Source of the DNA: Branchiostoma floridae | Taxonomy: Eukaryota; Chordata; Leptocardii; Amphioxiformes; Branchiostomatidae | Assembly: GCF_000003815.2 (NCBI RefSeq) | Contig: NC_049990.1 | Location: forward strand, 13,846,284-13,876,123 | Reading direction: 5' to 3' | Length of the DNA: 29,840 nucleotides | Part shown: one piece after another, positions 10,023-19,462 of the stretch | Position numbering within the stretch: the first letter of the stretch is position 1 | Layout of the letters: every line of letters starts with the position of its first letter | The notes under the pieces: model-generated | Databases searched by the model: none | What the model saw: the letters and a program-made list of their open reading frames with translations, nothing else | Told to the model about the DNA's origin: nothing | Translations under genes and position numbers: made by a program

Positions 10023-11225
10023 TATCCTTTCAAACTTGTTATATTCGTTAGATGCTATTGTATTTATTGTCTAACTTTTGGTGGCTTGACATGGAGTTGG
10101 GAATGTTGATGTTATCAAGGACTTAATGTAAGGTCACTGATTTGATTATATCACCAAAAACTGATACTGGCGTGTGAATGAAAACAAAAAATTTGGCCAG
10201 AAAAAGTTTTCTTTATTATGAAATTCCGAAGTATGAGGAAGGATTAACAAATGACTCACAACGCAATGTAAGTTATACATGTATCAAACAATAAATCTTT
10301 TATTTTTGGTCTTCAGATTTTTTTCTTATCTGACTTTGGAACTCGCTTTGGTATGTTAAGACATAAATATCCATTTTCTATATTGCATTTTGTTAGTGTA
10401 GCTGTTGCAGTTGTAGTAAGGTACATGTGTCCATGGCTAGTGTTGTAGATATGAACTTATTAGTTTGATTGTTAAAGTGGCAACAATGTTTTAGTCATGA
10501 CTGTACTTGTCAACATAGTAACTGATACCTGTCTGCCACACTTGTATCACTTGGATACAGAATCGACAGCAGATATTTGACTGAAGACTTGTTGGCTGTG
10601 GTGTTATGTTTTGTCTTTTCAGTTCTTCTTACAACGTTTTTGCTGTCTATTTTGAAAATCTAGCTAGCCTGTGTTTACACAATCTCTCGCTGGCAGGGGT
10701 TAAACCTTTTGATTTATCTATGAATATCATTTCCCTTCTTTGTTGATAATGTTTATGTATACCACTACTACTTTACTCTGTATGCAATTAGCCCTCGGGC
10801 ATGAATTTGCAATAAAGATTATATATATAATAACCTCCTCCCCGAGAGAGCCGGTCGCTAGGAGCGCGATTTTAGTCAGGCTTAAAATCTGGCCATCTTG
10901 TTTTTTTTTCTAAAGCCATTTTCACTCTCACTAAATTTTTCGTCTTTAAAGGCTGTCATCCGTAAAATGTACTTGCTATGGCCCGAGGATGCCGAACTCT
11001 TGGTGTTGGGAGATGGAAAGAAGCGCATACTTTCCTACGCTGCCATGAATGTTTAAAATCTTCTTGTTAGACAATGATTGACAAGGATACATAGGTCTAC
11101 GAAGGCCAACGTGTTTTGATGACGAAGAGGTATGTAATTATTTGCTGAACTATGTGTTGAGAGATGCAAGACAGCTAACCCTCCTAGGCTGTCATGGAAA
11201 CAGTTGCCATGGAAATGAGGCCTGA
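10023..11225. other. Intergenic stretch without recognisable genes
   Basis: AT-rich DNA. I see no coding region with similarity to a known family, no RNA gene and no clear inverted-repeat element. All ORFs are short and lack a recognisable family. Confidence 0.5.
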
Positions 11226-11408
11226 ATAGGATATTATTCAAATCCAAACTGCTCTTAAGAAAGTGAATGACAGAAAATTGACACGAAGGTTATTTGCAAC
11301 ATGTCTTTGTGACGGGTTGAATAGGATTTATCCAAATCCAATCTGCTTTTCAGAAATTGAATGGCAGGAGTTGATACGAAGGTCATTTGCAACATTTTTT
11401 TATGACTA
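11226..11408. repeat. Two-unit tandem repeat (~95 bp)
   Basis: Two diverged direct copies, about 11226-11320 and 11321-11408. They share ATAGGAT, CAAATCCAA, CTGCTTTTCAGAAA-like text, GAATGRCAG and ACGAAGGTYATTTGCAACAT. No coding role is seen. Confidence 0.7.
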
Positions 11409-11562
11409 AGACATCGTGCATAGAAACACTTTGTTTTGGCATCCCATATGTCTGTACCTATATATGGCCAGACTGAGTGTAACCGCCCTTCGGCGTAACA
11501 CACCTAACTTATCCACCGCATTGTAAGCGCTATTTAAATCTTGATTCTATCTAGTGAAGATA

Positions 11563-12144
11563 CGAGGGGCGTGCAATTAGTAATGGTCCTGACCCATTTC
11601 CCATAGCAGGAGATTAATGAAATAAACTTGGCACAGTTATTAGTCTTTCTCTTCATAGGAATCACCCAGAGTTATGCATTTCTCCCATCGTTTGATGCAG
11701 CTCTGGACACCGATTTTGTAGGACACCCCAGGTTGGTCCTCCAACTGATGCCTCATCAATGGCACAAGAGGGACGACCAGGTCTGGGAGCTGTTTCCACA
11801 GACTTCCAGCCACGTTTGAATTCAGGATGCCAGCGTTTTACAAGGTCATATGATGGGGCATCATCACCATAAGTTTCATTTATTTCATCAAAAGTCTTCT
11901 TTGGTGTGCGTCCTTTCAAATACAAAAACCGGATCACTGCGCGACACTCAACTGGTTCCATTTCACACCTGGTCCATTTCGCACCTGACTAAGTTCAAAC
12001 ACCAGTAAATCAGAAACCACAATTAGTTAAGAGCTGTCTTTTGCAACATAACCCATAGAGATATGAATTATTACACATACAAAATTTCATTTAGATCAGA
12101 CAACTGGAAGTGGGTCAGGACCATTACTTATTGCACGCCCCTCG
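11563..12144 (-). mobile_element. Internally deleted mariner transposon
   Basis: Terminal inverted repeats of about 33-37 bp (CGAGGGGCGTGCAATWAGTA onwards) differ at only one or two bases and are flanked by TA on each side (11561-11562, 12145-12146), the mariner target. The element is 582 bp, against about 1.3 kb for a full mariner. On the minus strand the N-terminal helix-turn-helix of the transposase is intact, and the extreme C terminus (SCIKRWEKCITLGDSYEEKD, then a stop at 11640-11642) is also there. The catalytic D,D34D core in between is deleted. This is a non-autonomous derivative whose matching ends could be mobilised by a full-length relative. Confidence 0.9.
11640..11961 (-). pseudogene. 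Mariner transposase remnant (N- and C-terminal ends only)
   Basis: Starts at the ATG at 11961 (MEPVECRAVIRFLYLKG). Residues 1-70 form the paired-like DNA-binding region (VIRFLYLKGRTPKKTFDEI, then YDLVKRWHPEFKRG and RPGRPSCAIDE). After this, at about 11750, the sequence jumps to the last ~30 residues of a transposase in another frame, so the open frame runs on into unrelated text and stops at 11662. The catalytic domain is absent, so the product could at most bind DNA. Confidence 0.85.
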
Positions 12145-12146
12145 TA

Positions 12147-13298
12147 CTGTTACTGTACTTTGGGGCAACGAGTTCCACTCTGTGATAATTCCACTTTAAG
12201 CCCAGTCCACACATAAACCAAGAGCATTGAAGGTAGCTTCGAGTTAAAATAGAAAGGGCATGGATACATAATGTACACCAAAAGATAACACACAAAGCCA
12301 TGGCACTTTGAGATATCACATGTATTGAAAGACAAAGAACTCCACATGTTTGATAGCGATGGTATACCAAGAGACCGCACACAATACAATCCATATATAT
12401 ATATATACATACATATATATGTATATACACCATACAAATAAAATTTACATGTACGATTGTGATAGAACGACCCTAACGTGTGTATAAATAACATACCATA
12501 CAAAGATACAATCAGTGAAGCTATCTAAAATAATCTGAAGCCGTTTCTCTTTTGATATTTATCAAAGGACAAAGTTTTGCACATTGAAGGCGAATGCCGA
12601 AAGGCATATACACATTTGTGTACAGGTGCAGAAACATAGAATATTTTTCAAAGAATTAACACACGATATAAACCATCTATGAAATTTCGTGATATTGTCC
12701 TGGTCTCACAACTGACAAAGTTTTAAATCTTTATAGAACAACATTTATGCACAATAAATTACAACCAATGAATTACAAAAGTACTAACACTGGTACTTCC
12801 TATCCATCGCTTACACTTCCATATTCTTACTTGTTCACCAAGGCACCAACATTGCCAAATAATATCATGTACACAAATATAGATACAACAATGATAGAAT
12901 ATTTGCACTGGCACATTTCTCACCGTTTCAAACATTACGATATACTTTCTTTTTTAATCTAGTCAAAAAAATTACATATGCAACATTGTTAACACAACTA
13001 AAGACAACCATCATAAAACACCTACACTGTCACTTTCTTATCACTTCCAACGCTACCATAGCCTTTCTTATCTAGGCACATGCCTACGTGTATATAACAA
13101 AATACATTTACATATAAAAACCCATTCTCGCTGGCTTCTTTGGCTAGCTAGGGTTCGCTCCTTGCTTTAAGTGCTACTTCTCTAGCTAGGTGGAGGTGTG
13201 CCATCCCTGAAATCTTTTGCAGGGTTTTCCTTCCCTGTTGTTTCGGTTAACATGACTTGGGTTATTCTTTACCTAAACCAACCACCCGACAAACATAC
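12147..13298. other. AT-rich spacer without recognisable genes
   Basis: Contains a TA/TATACA microsatellite near 12392-12428 and otherwise low-complexity DNA. The overlapping open frames on the minus strand at 12128-12503 follow the TATA-rich repeat and do not resemble a protein family. Confidence 0.5.
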
Positions 13299-14094
13299 AA
13301 TTGAGTCACGATTGTTTACTCCGAGACACTGGACACAGCTAGGTACAGATCACACCTGCCTTTGGTAACTCTATCGGCATTTTTTTTTTTGCTTTTGTCT
13401 TTTTCCTTTCTGTGTAAATCATTTTATTGGCTCATGACTGTTTACTCAGCTTAGAGACCGTGAACACAGCTAAGTACAAACCTGCTTTTGTTCTGTCCAT
13501 CGGTGTTTTTGGCTTTTGTCTTTGTCTTTTTCCTTTCCGTGTAAATCACCCTATTCTCTCATGGCCGTTTTCTACAGACCCTGGACACAGTTCAGTAAGG
13601 ACTTAATTTGTTTGCCTTTGTCCTGTTTGCTTTTGTCTTTTCCTTTCCTTTCTGTGTAAATTATTATACAGTATTGGCTAATGGCTGTTTACTTAGAGAC
13701 CCTGGACATAGTTACGTACAAAACGTTTGTTTCGTCCAGCAGCATTTTTCCTTTTTCAATTCTATTTAGATCATTCTATTGTCTCATGACTGTTCACGAA
13801 ACTCTGGACACAGTTACGTACAGAACAGCTTTTGGTTTGTCCAGCGGTATTTTTACTTTTGTCTTATTCCTTTCTGTGCAAATCATTCTATCGACTCATG
13901 ATTGTTCACTTCGAGACCCTGCGCTGATCATAGCTACGTACAGACCAGCTTTGGTTTTCTCTAGCAGCATTTTTGCTTTCCTTTCCGTTTTAATAATTCT
14001 ATTGACTCTTGATTGTTTACCTAAAGACCCTGGACACAGTACGTACAGACCTGCTTACCTGCTTCTGGTTTGTCCAGGAGCATTTTTTTATTGT

Positions 14095-14413
14095 TCCATT
14101 CCGTGTAGCCGGTGCAATGGCCTAGTGGGTAGAGTGTTCGCCTTGCATTCGGAAGGTCGTGAGTTCGATCCCGGCCGAGTCATACTAAAGACTATAAAAA
14201 TGGTACATGCTGCTTTCTCTGCTTAGCACTCAGCATTCGGGAAAGAGTATGGAAGTTGAACACACACCACTACCAGTGGACTAGCCCCCTGCTGTAGTGA
14301 TTGCGTTGTGTGTGGCCCAGGGCTAACGAAACAGAGATGGGCACCGCCCTATGCGCCAGAAATGGGCACTGCCCTTGGCGCGGGAAGGGTTTAACTTAAC
14401 TCCATTCCGTGTA
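14095..14413 (+). mobile_element. tRNA-derived SINE with 13-bp target duplication
   Basis: The body is 14108-14400 (293 bp), flanked by a perfect direct repeat TCCATTCCGTGTA (14095-14107 and 14401-14413). The 5' head looks like a tRNA: A box TGGCCTAGTGG at 14118-14128, B box GAGTTCGATCC at 14161-14171, and an anticodon loop CTTGCAT that would read UGC. The body holds CCCTGCTGTAGTGATTGC and GTGTGGCCCAGGGCTAA, and ends in GTTTAACTTAAC instead of poly(A), so it probably uses a partner LINE recognising that tail. A 5'-truncated relative lies at 6692-6862. The perfect target duplication suggests a fairly recent insertion into the tandem array. Confidence 0.9.
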
Positions 14414-14469
14414 AACTATTCTATTGGCTCATAATCGATCACTTCGAGTTGCTTTACACAGCTTCGCAA

Positions 14470-14805
14470 GACTCTCTGTACCCATGGGGACAGCTATCAG
14501 GGAATACCTGGCAGTATTAGTACAATATGTTAAAATCCGAACAAAAAGTTTAAATTATCTTTCAATCCGATGCAAATAGTTAAAGTTATTTTTAAATGTG
14601 ACAAAGTTCGAAATTATGAATATGTATCTAGTAGTAGTAACCCGTGTCCTTTTTGTAATTCGCATTCGTAATTATGATTTGTGTTGCATAAAAAGCCGCT
14701 GTAATGATTGAAAAGCTGCGCAATTCAGCCCCCAAGTCTGCAAGTCTGCTTTTATTTCTTGTCATTTCTGTATTTGTGAAACGAATAAATAATCCAGTCC
14801 ACTAC
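14470..14805. mobile_element. Possible solo LTR or other insertion in the tandem array
   Basis: About 335 bp interrupts the array and does not resemble its units. It begins near TGTACCCATGGGGAC and ends near AATAATCCAGTCCACTACA, giving TG...CA ends, and has a GAATAAATAA signal near the 3' side as an LTR would. I could not find a matching target duplication, so the class is uncertain. Confidence 0.3.
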
Positions 14806-14990
14806 ATGCTTTTGTTTAGCCAACCAGCATTTTTGCTTTGTCCTTTTCCCTTTGTTTAAATCTCTATTATTTCATGATTTTTTTTTTACTTAGAAACCCC
14901 GGACACAGTTACGAACGAACCTGAATTTGTTCCATTCATCTGCATTTTTCTCTTCACATTGCCCTTTCCGCATGAATCTGATTTTTTTGG

Positions 14991-16288
14991 CTAGTCAATG
15001 TCCACTTCTGTGAGGTCTTGAATCTTTCTCTCTGAAAACTCTGCTTTTGAGTTTGTCCCTGTCAATCCCTGACTTTTGCTTTGCAATCCAATTGGCTGTT
15101 CATCAGACACATTTTGTTCACTTCTACCTGAGGTACCCGGAGTGGTCTCGACGTCTGTGGTGTTTTGTGGGACATGTGGTTCGACTTGCGGACTTCCTCT
15201 GGTATTTGTGGTGTTTTGTAGTGCAGGCTGTACGTCCTGCGGGTCTACACGGTTTCCCCTAAACACCGTGACAAGTACCCGATGGATATCTGTCATATTT
15301 TGCCAGAGTCCATCTCTCAACTCCGGTGTACGCAAGGTGCTCGTAATCGGGTTGATTGCTGCGTTTAAAGTCATCAGCAGGAGTACGTAGACTCCTCGAG
15401 GCCCAGTTGATGGAGGGCACATTTTTTTGCATATCGGGATGAACAGAAAAGAGATGAGCCAAAAGACAAAAGCCACGACTACGTGAATCAGAACCGTCCT
15501 AGACTTTTCTACGCTTTTTTGGAACTTTCTGTCAATCTCAGCTTGTGCGGGATTATTGTGCTGTCCTCCTGGCTGCCCAAGCCTGTTCTTTTGTCGTTTC
15601 TTGATAGCTATGAAAATGCTGGTATTTGTAAACACCATTATGATAGCTGGGAGTAGGACCATAGTGATTGACAGACCAACAAATGAGTCGTGGTAGTAGC
15701 CAGAGCAGTTTGGTGAGGGCATGTCCAGACAGTTCCATCCCATACTAGGTGTGAAAACCACCAAGGACAGAATCAGCCAAGACGCGGCAATGGCTATACC
15801 TGCATCACGTTTAGCCGTGTCGGCATGGATGCGGAAGAATATAGGGTGCCTAACGGCAACATAGGAGTTCAGAGATAATAGAGCTAGAGCTGAAGCAGAC
15901 ATAACCTGACTGTAAAATATCACATTTGTACTATACAATCTACTGTACAGACACCAGCATAATACAGATGTCCAATACCAGACATAAGATCTGACATGGC
16001 CAGATTTGCCATATAAAAGTAGACCGGTTTGTGGAGTGTCCGAGTTCGGATGATTGTCAAGACCACAGCGGCATTAGTTATGATTATGAAAATACCTACT
16101 AACCAAAATACAATAGCTGTGATTGGTCCCAACTTTGTTAAGTCCTTGTACATGGAACAGGCTTGGCTGGCTTGGTCGTAGGATACGGTGTTGTTGAGCA
16201 AGTACCCCAAGACACATTGGAGCTGCTTGTCGAAGATGTCAGGTGATGCCGTGGGAAGCGATGGAAGGACGGAGCTGTTGTTAAACAT
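14991..16288 (-). CDS. Class A GPCR, LPA/S1P/cannabinoid-like, frameshifted and lacking switch motifs
   Basis: Intronless receptor, start ATG at 16288 (MFNNSSVLPS), stop at 14991. The first frame covers an N terminus with N-glycosylation sites (N3, N4, N32), TM1 (FWLVGIFIIITNAAVVLTII) and TM2 (YMANLAMSDLMSGIGHLYY, with Asp2.50), then hits a stop at 15920. The second frame continues from about 15955 with TM3 to TM7 and a ~105-residue polar tail. A single missing base near 15945-15957 (or two extra) accounts for the break; no splice signals explain it. GWNCL...NCS in loop 2 and the lack of a TM3 cysteine point to the LPA/S1P/cannabinoid branch. Activation motifs are degenerate: NSY for E/DRY, FWLIS for CWxP, NPITS for NPxxY. 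It may be a pseudogene, a variant allele carrying a lesion, or a non-signalling receptor with an assembly error. Confidence 0.8.
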
Positions 16289-16434
16289 GGCGGAGCGCAG
16301 AGGTAGACTTCAGCGGGATGTAAAGTCACAGAGAAGAAGAGCCGTAGTATGGTGCCAGGTCAGCCTAAGAGAGGGAAGAACGGAATGAACCACACTTTAA
16401 ACTGTTACAATCTAGTGTATTAACAAACTAAATA

Positions 16435-16850
16435 TTGAAGCCGGAAGATGTAATAATATCCCCCGTGACCAGAGGTTTTTTTCCATTCTGCCTAAATGAG
16501 ATCGAAGACGAACGTCACTTTGTTATGGATTGCTCACGTTATAATGACAAACGCACAAAGCTGTTCACATTTCTCTCCGCTAATCTGAAGAATTTGCTAC
16601 TCTGTTCGATAGATAAATTCCACTACATTCTGGGAGGCCATAACCCGTACTGCGTAAAAGTAGGAAAATAAATCCATGAATGCTTATACCGCAAAACCCA
16701 TAGTGTAAATGACATACTAGACCCAATACGTTGACTCATCTATACCTATCCATGTATGTCTGTTCAGCACTGTAAGTAGTTGTTATAAATATACGTATGT
16801 AGACCTTACGAAAGTTGTACATTTGTAGTGTCAATAAAGCCCTCGTTTAC
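16435..16850 (+). mobile_element. LINE 3' fragment: RT C-terminal zinc-knuckle region and 3' UTR
   Basis: Encodes FCLNEIEDERHFVMDCSRYN, the Cys-rich C-terminal motif (CxxN.IEDE.HF...C..Y...R) found after the reverse transcriptase of many non-LTR retrotransposons. The open frame stops at 16669-16671, followed by a probable 3' UTR with AATAAA near 16833. The catalytic reverse transcriptase is absent. It is nearly the same as the fragment on the opposite strand at about 17880-18010. Confidence 0.7.
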
Positions 16851-17273
16851 AATTCACCTCATACCGAGACAGCGATATCAAATATGATCAATTTAGATAC
16901 AACTCCTTGCAAAAATCAGACAATTCATATTTGACTTAAGCAGCATACAGTTCGTACTGAACCGTGTGCAGTTCATTTCAGACCGGGCTTTTTGGACAAT
17001 CCTGGAATGGAGTGAGGTGAAACGTAAGTCGGCCATGCTGGCAAAATCATATATGATAAATATAGAATACAACACGGTGTATTCCGTATCACCCGAGGTA
17101 CCAGCCCGACCGCGGGTCGGATCGCACGACGACCGAATATCGCATACAGAACACATCACATCAACTTATACCAAAAACGTACTTAAAAGCTAGCATACCT
17201 ATCACTGCCAAATTTAAAACACAGCTTTGTACGCATCAACAGCAAAATCAGCGTCTTAATCTAACGACGCCAA

Positions 17274-17684
17274 ATGAAAAAAAAAAAAAAACACGCATAC
17301 CATTTTAAAAAGTGGGTCAATGACAGCTGTGGACATAACTCCATATATGCTTGGAGATACGTTATTGCAAACCTTATGGCCCATAGGCCAGCTGTTCCAC
17401 AAAACCGGGGAAATAGGGGTGATTTCTCAAATTATTACATCGATAATGAAAACAGCTACCGCGAAAAAAAGATCCCAAGGATCAAACACGTCCTAACCAT
17501 AAATGCATATGACTATCAACCGCGCAAAATGTATGCTATATCAAACCAACCTCAGTACTGGAAACGCAAAGCCCGAACGAGATTCCGACGAGGACAACAT
17601 CTGCTTGATGATATTAAACGCTTAATGCGCGATCATAAGGAAGACCTGAACCTCTTTACCGGACGCCGTAGGGGTCAAAACTGA
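17274..17684 (+). CDS. Unrecognised basic ORF between two inverted LINE fragments
   Basis: A 136-aa open frame starting MKKKKKHAYHFKKWVND and ending RLMRDHKEDLNLFTGRRRGQN. It is rich in Lys and Arg, with a long basic helix-like stretch (YWKRKARTRFRRGQHLLDDI). I do not recognise the family. A segment coding for NYYIDNENSYREKK is repeated about 255 bp further on, just past the stop, as NYYIHDKNRYREKK, so the ORF may be part of a longer, repeat-containing or decayed coding region. The poly(A) near the start and the flanking LINE fragments suggest a mobile-element origin. The coding status is doubtful. Confidence 0.25.
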   Translation: MKKKKKHAYHFKKWVNDSCGHNSIYAWRYVIANLMAHRPAVPQNRGNRGDFSNYYIDNENSYREKKIPRIKHVLTINAYDYQPRKMYAISNQPQYWKRKARTRFRRGQHLLDDIKRLMRDHKEDLNLFTGRRRGQN

Positions 17685-17869
17685 AATTATTACATCCATG
17701 ATAAAAACAGATACCGTGAAAAAAAAGAACGTGCATCATTTCGCAACGGAGTACAGACGACATGCCAAACCACTTACGATTGCGGCAAACGGAAGATAGA
17801 GTTATAGGTGCGAACACTAAACGCATAAAGTGATTACAAGACTCTGACACTGAAGGTTACCCTCCAGTC

Positions 17870-18640
17870 ACAGAGTAACAACTCTGTGCGTTTGTCATTA
17901 TATTAAGAACATTCCATAAGAAAGTGACGTTCGTCTTCGATCCCATTTAGGCAGAATGAACAAAAACTCTGGTCACGGGGAATTTTAGTCTATCTTGAAG
18001 TGAGTTCCGACTTCCATATTTAGTTTGTGACTACAGATTCTTATCTTTGTAATTGCTCTACGAACTTAAAAACTGTATACATTCGAAAGATGCTTATTTT
18101 GTATCTTTTCTTTAGCGTAGAATAAAAGGAAAGTTTTGAGTTATCCTGGATAGAAGAGTGCCATTCTTGTATGTATTTATCCTGTAACGTCATAATTGGT
18201 CTGTTAACATATCAACATGATATGACCTCGGCTTTGTCCATACATGCCCAAAACCATTATAGTTGAGAATGTCAGTTACGTGATACGTCCAATCGTATTC
18301 ACCGGAAAGTAAAACATCATATGCTTCACGGAGTAAAGAATCTTCGGGTAAGTTTGCTAGTCGGTGACAGTATTTGATTAATTGTATCTCAGCATTGATC
18401 GAAATGGGAAAGGTTCCTAACTAACTCACCACGGATGCCGTCACTTGATGATTTCGCATGTACTCCGAATACAAATTTTTGGAAACTCTTGTCAATTGTA
18501 TCAAATTCAGGGATACTAGTATGTGAAGGAAGTCGTATATTTTCAATTGCGAAGTTGTCACTTTCTAATTTCATTCCAGATGCAAGTCTCAATACATCAT
18601 ATACAGTGCAGTACATTAGAAGCAGGTCCGTATGAGGGTA
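17870..18640 (-). mobile_element. Decayed LINE 3' end (post-RT region), minus strand
   Basis: Read on the minus strand, the region gives DKSFQKFVFGVHAKSSSDGI, then, after a frameshift near 18420, YCHRLANLPEDSLLREAYD and NGFGHVWTKPRSYHVDML, and after further stops FCSFCLNGIEDERHFLMECS. This order is the C-terminal part of a CR1/L2-type non-LTR retrotransposon polyprotein. Several frameshifts and stops show that it is dead. Its last part pairs with the plus-strand fragment at 16435 (about 88% identical by eye), making a tail-to-tail inverted pair. Confidence 0.7.
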
Positions 18641-19462
18641 CTTGGATTTTAAAAAAGATTATTGTCGAAAAGACAGATCTTACTTCTTGGAGAAGAGATG
18701 CTGTACCAGTCTTACTTATGTAAACGCCACGGTCATATTCCCAAACAGGAGCCCGGCCGGTATGTTAAAGGAAACGGTAAATAAAAGTATTCATAAACAA
18801 ATACAATCAAAGTATGCTCACGACCTTTCTTTGAATCGTTTTTTTTTTGTGTTTTATTATGTTTCTTTGGTCAAAATTTCGTTCTCCAAAACTAGTCGAA
18901 CCCGGTCCCGTTTAGGAACAGTAACACTAAAACATATTCCGTGGTAAGTGGCCTTTGGGTCTTGTTACGTGGTGAGAAAATAAATCAAGGAAACAAGCAA
19001 ATAAACAATAGCTTCCTACAGAAGCTTTCTAGTGCTCACGTACCTTGTACATAATACAACAGCAGGACGGCGGTCCACTGGCGGCGGCGGTGCCTCATCC
19101 CTCCGCCGAAGCGTACGTTGTCCGAGCGTCCGCAAAGAAAACACCGAGTGAGCGTTGGGTGCAGAACACCACTTCCCTTCCAACAAGAGGCTTCCTTATT
19201 GGCTTCAACTATATAAAAATCGTACGTCACATGCGCGGCACATGGTCAAAGTAGATGATAAATCAGTACACCATTCAAAAATACATAATTGCACATAATG
19301 AAGTTTCTATGCGGCCAAATCACCTCCATCCGTTCATCATTGATAGTGTTTCAAACTTCCTTGCTTTTGTAGCAGCCATGTTTGTAATCTATCATACATC
19401 TATATACAATTGTAAGCGATTGAATGAACAGATTCCATATGCCTAGAGACGAGAGATCACTC
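18641..19462. other. Spacer between LINE and Penelope remnants
   Basis: No recognised gene. A GC-rich patch at 19060-19190 is unusual for the region. On the plus strand it is followed by TATATAAAAA at about 19210, but no convincing coding sequence follows, so no promoter is called. Confidence 0.4.

Larger units (their letters stand above)
13299..14990. repeat. ~115-bp tandem array, 3' of the GPCR gene
   Basis: At least nine diverged units share TTTACTTAGAGACCCTGGAC, ACAGTTACGTACAGACC, GTCCAGCAGCATTTTTGC and TTCCTTTCYGTGTAAATC. Unit starts are near 13316, 13440, 13570, 13688, 13793, 13905, 14017, 14438 and 14885. Spacings are about 105-130 bp, except where a SINE (14108-14400) and another insertion (about 14470-14805) interrupt the array. 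The last unit runs to within a few bases of the GPCR stop codon at 14991, so part of the array may be the receptor's 3' UTR. A 181-aa open frame at 13681-14226 is a periodic by-product. Confidence 0.85.

Noticed and set aside
14108-14180. A functional tRNA gene
   Set aside because: A and B boxes are present, but the acceptor ends do not pair well, and the segment is the head of a SINE with a target-site duplication.
13681-14226. 181-aa open frame as a membrane protein
   Set aside because: It reads through several units of the ~115-bp tandem array and ends inside the SINE. Its periodic hydrophobic text follows from the repeat.
15900-15990. A small intron that would restore the GPCR frame
   Set aside because: No GT-AG pair of workable size removes the break without deleting TM2 or TM3 residues; a one-base lesion is simpler.
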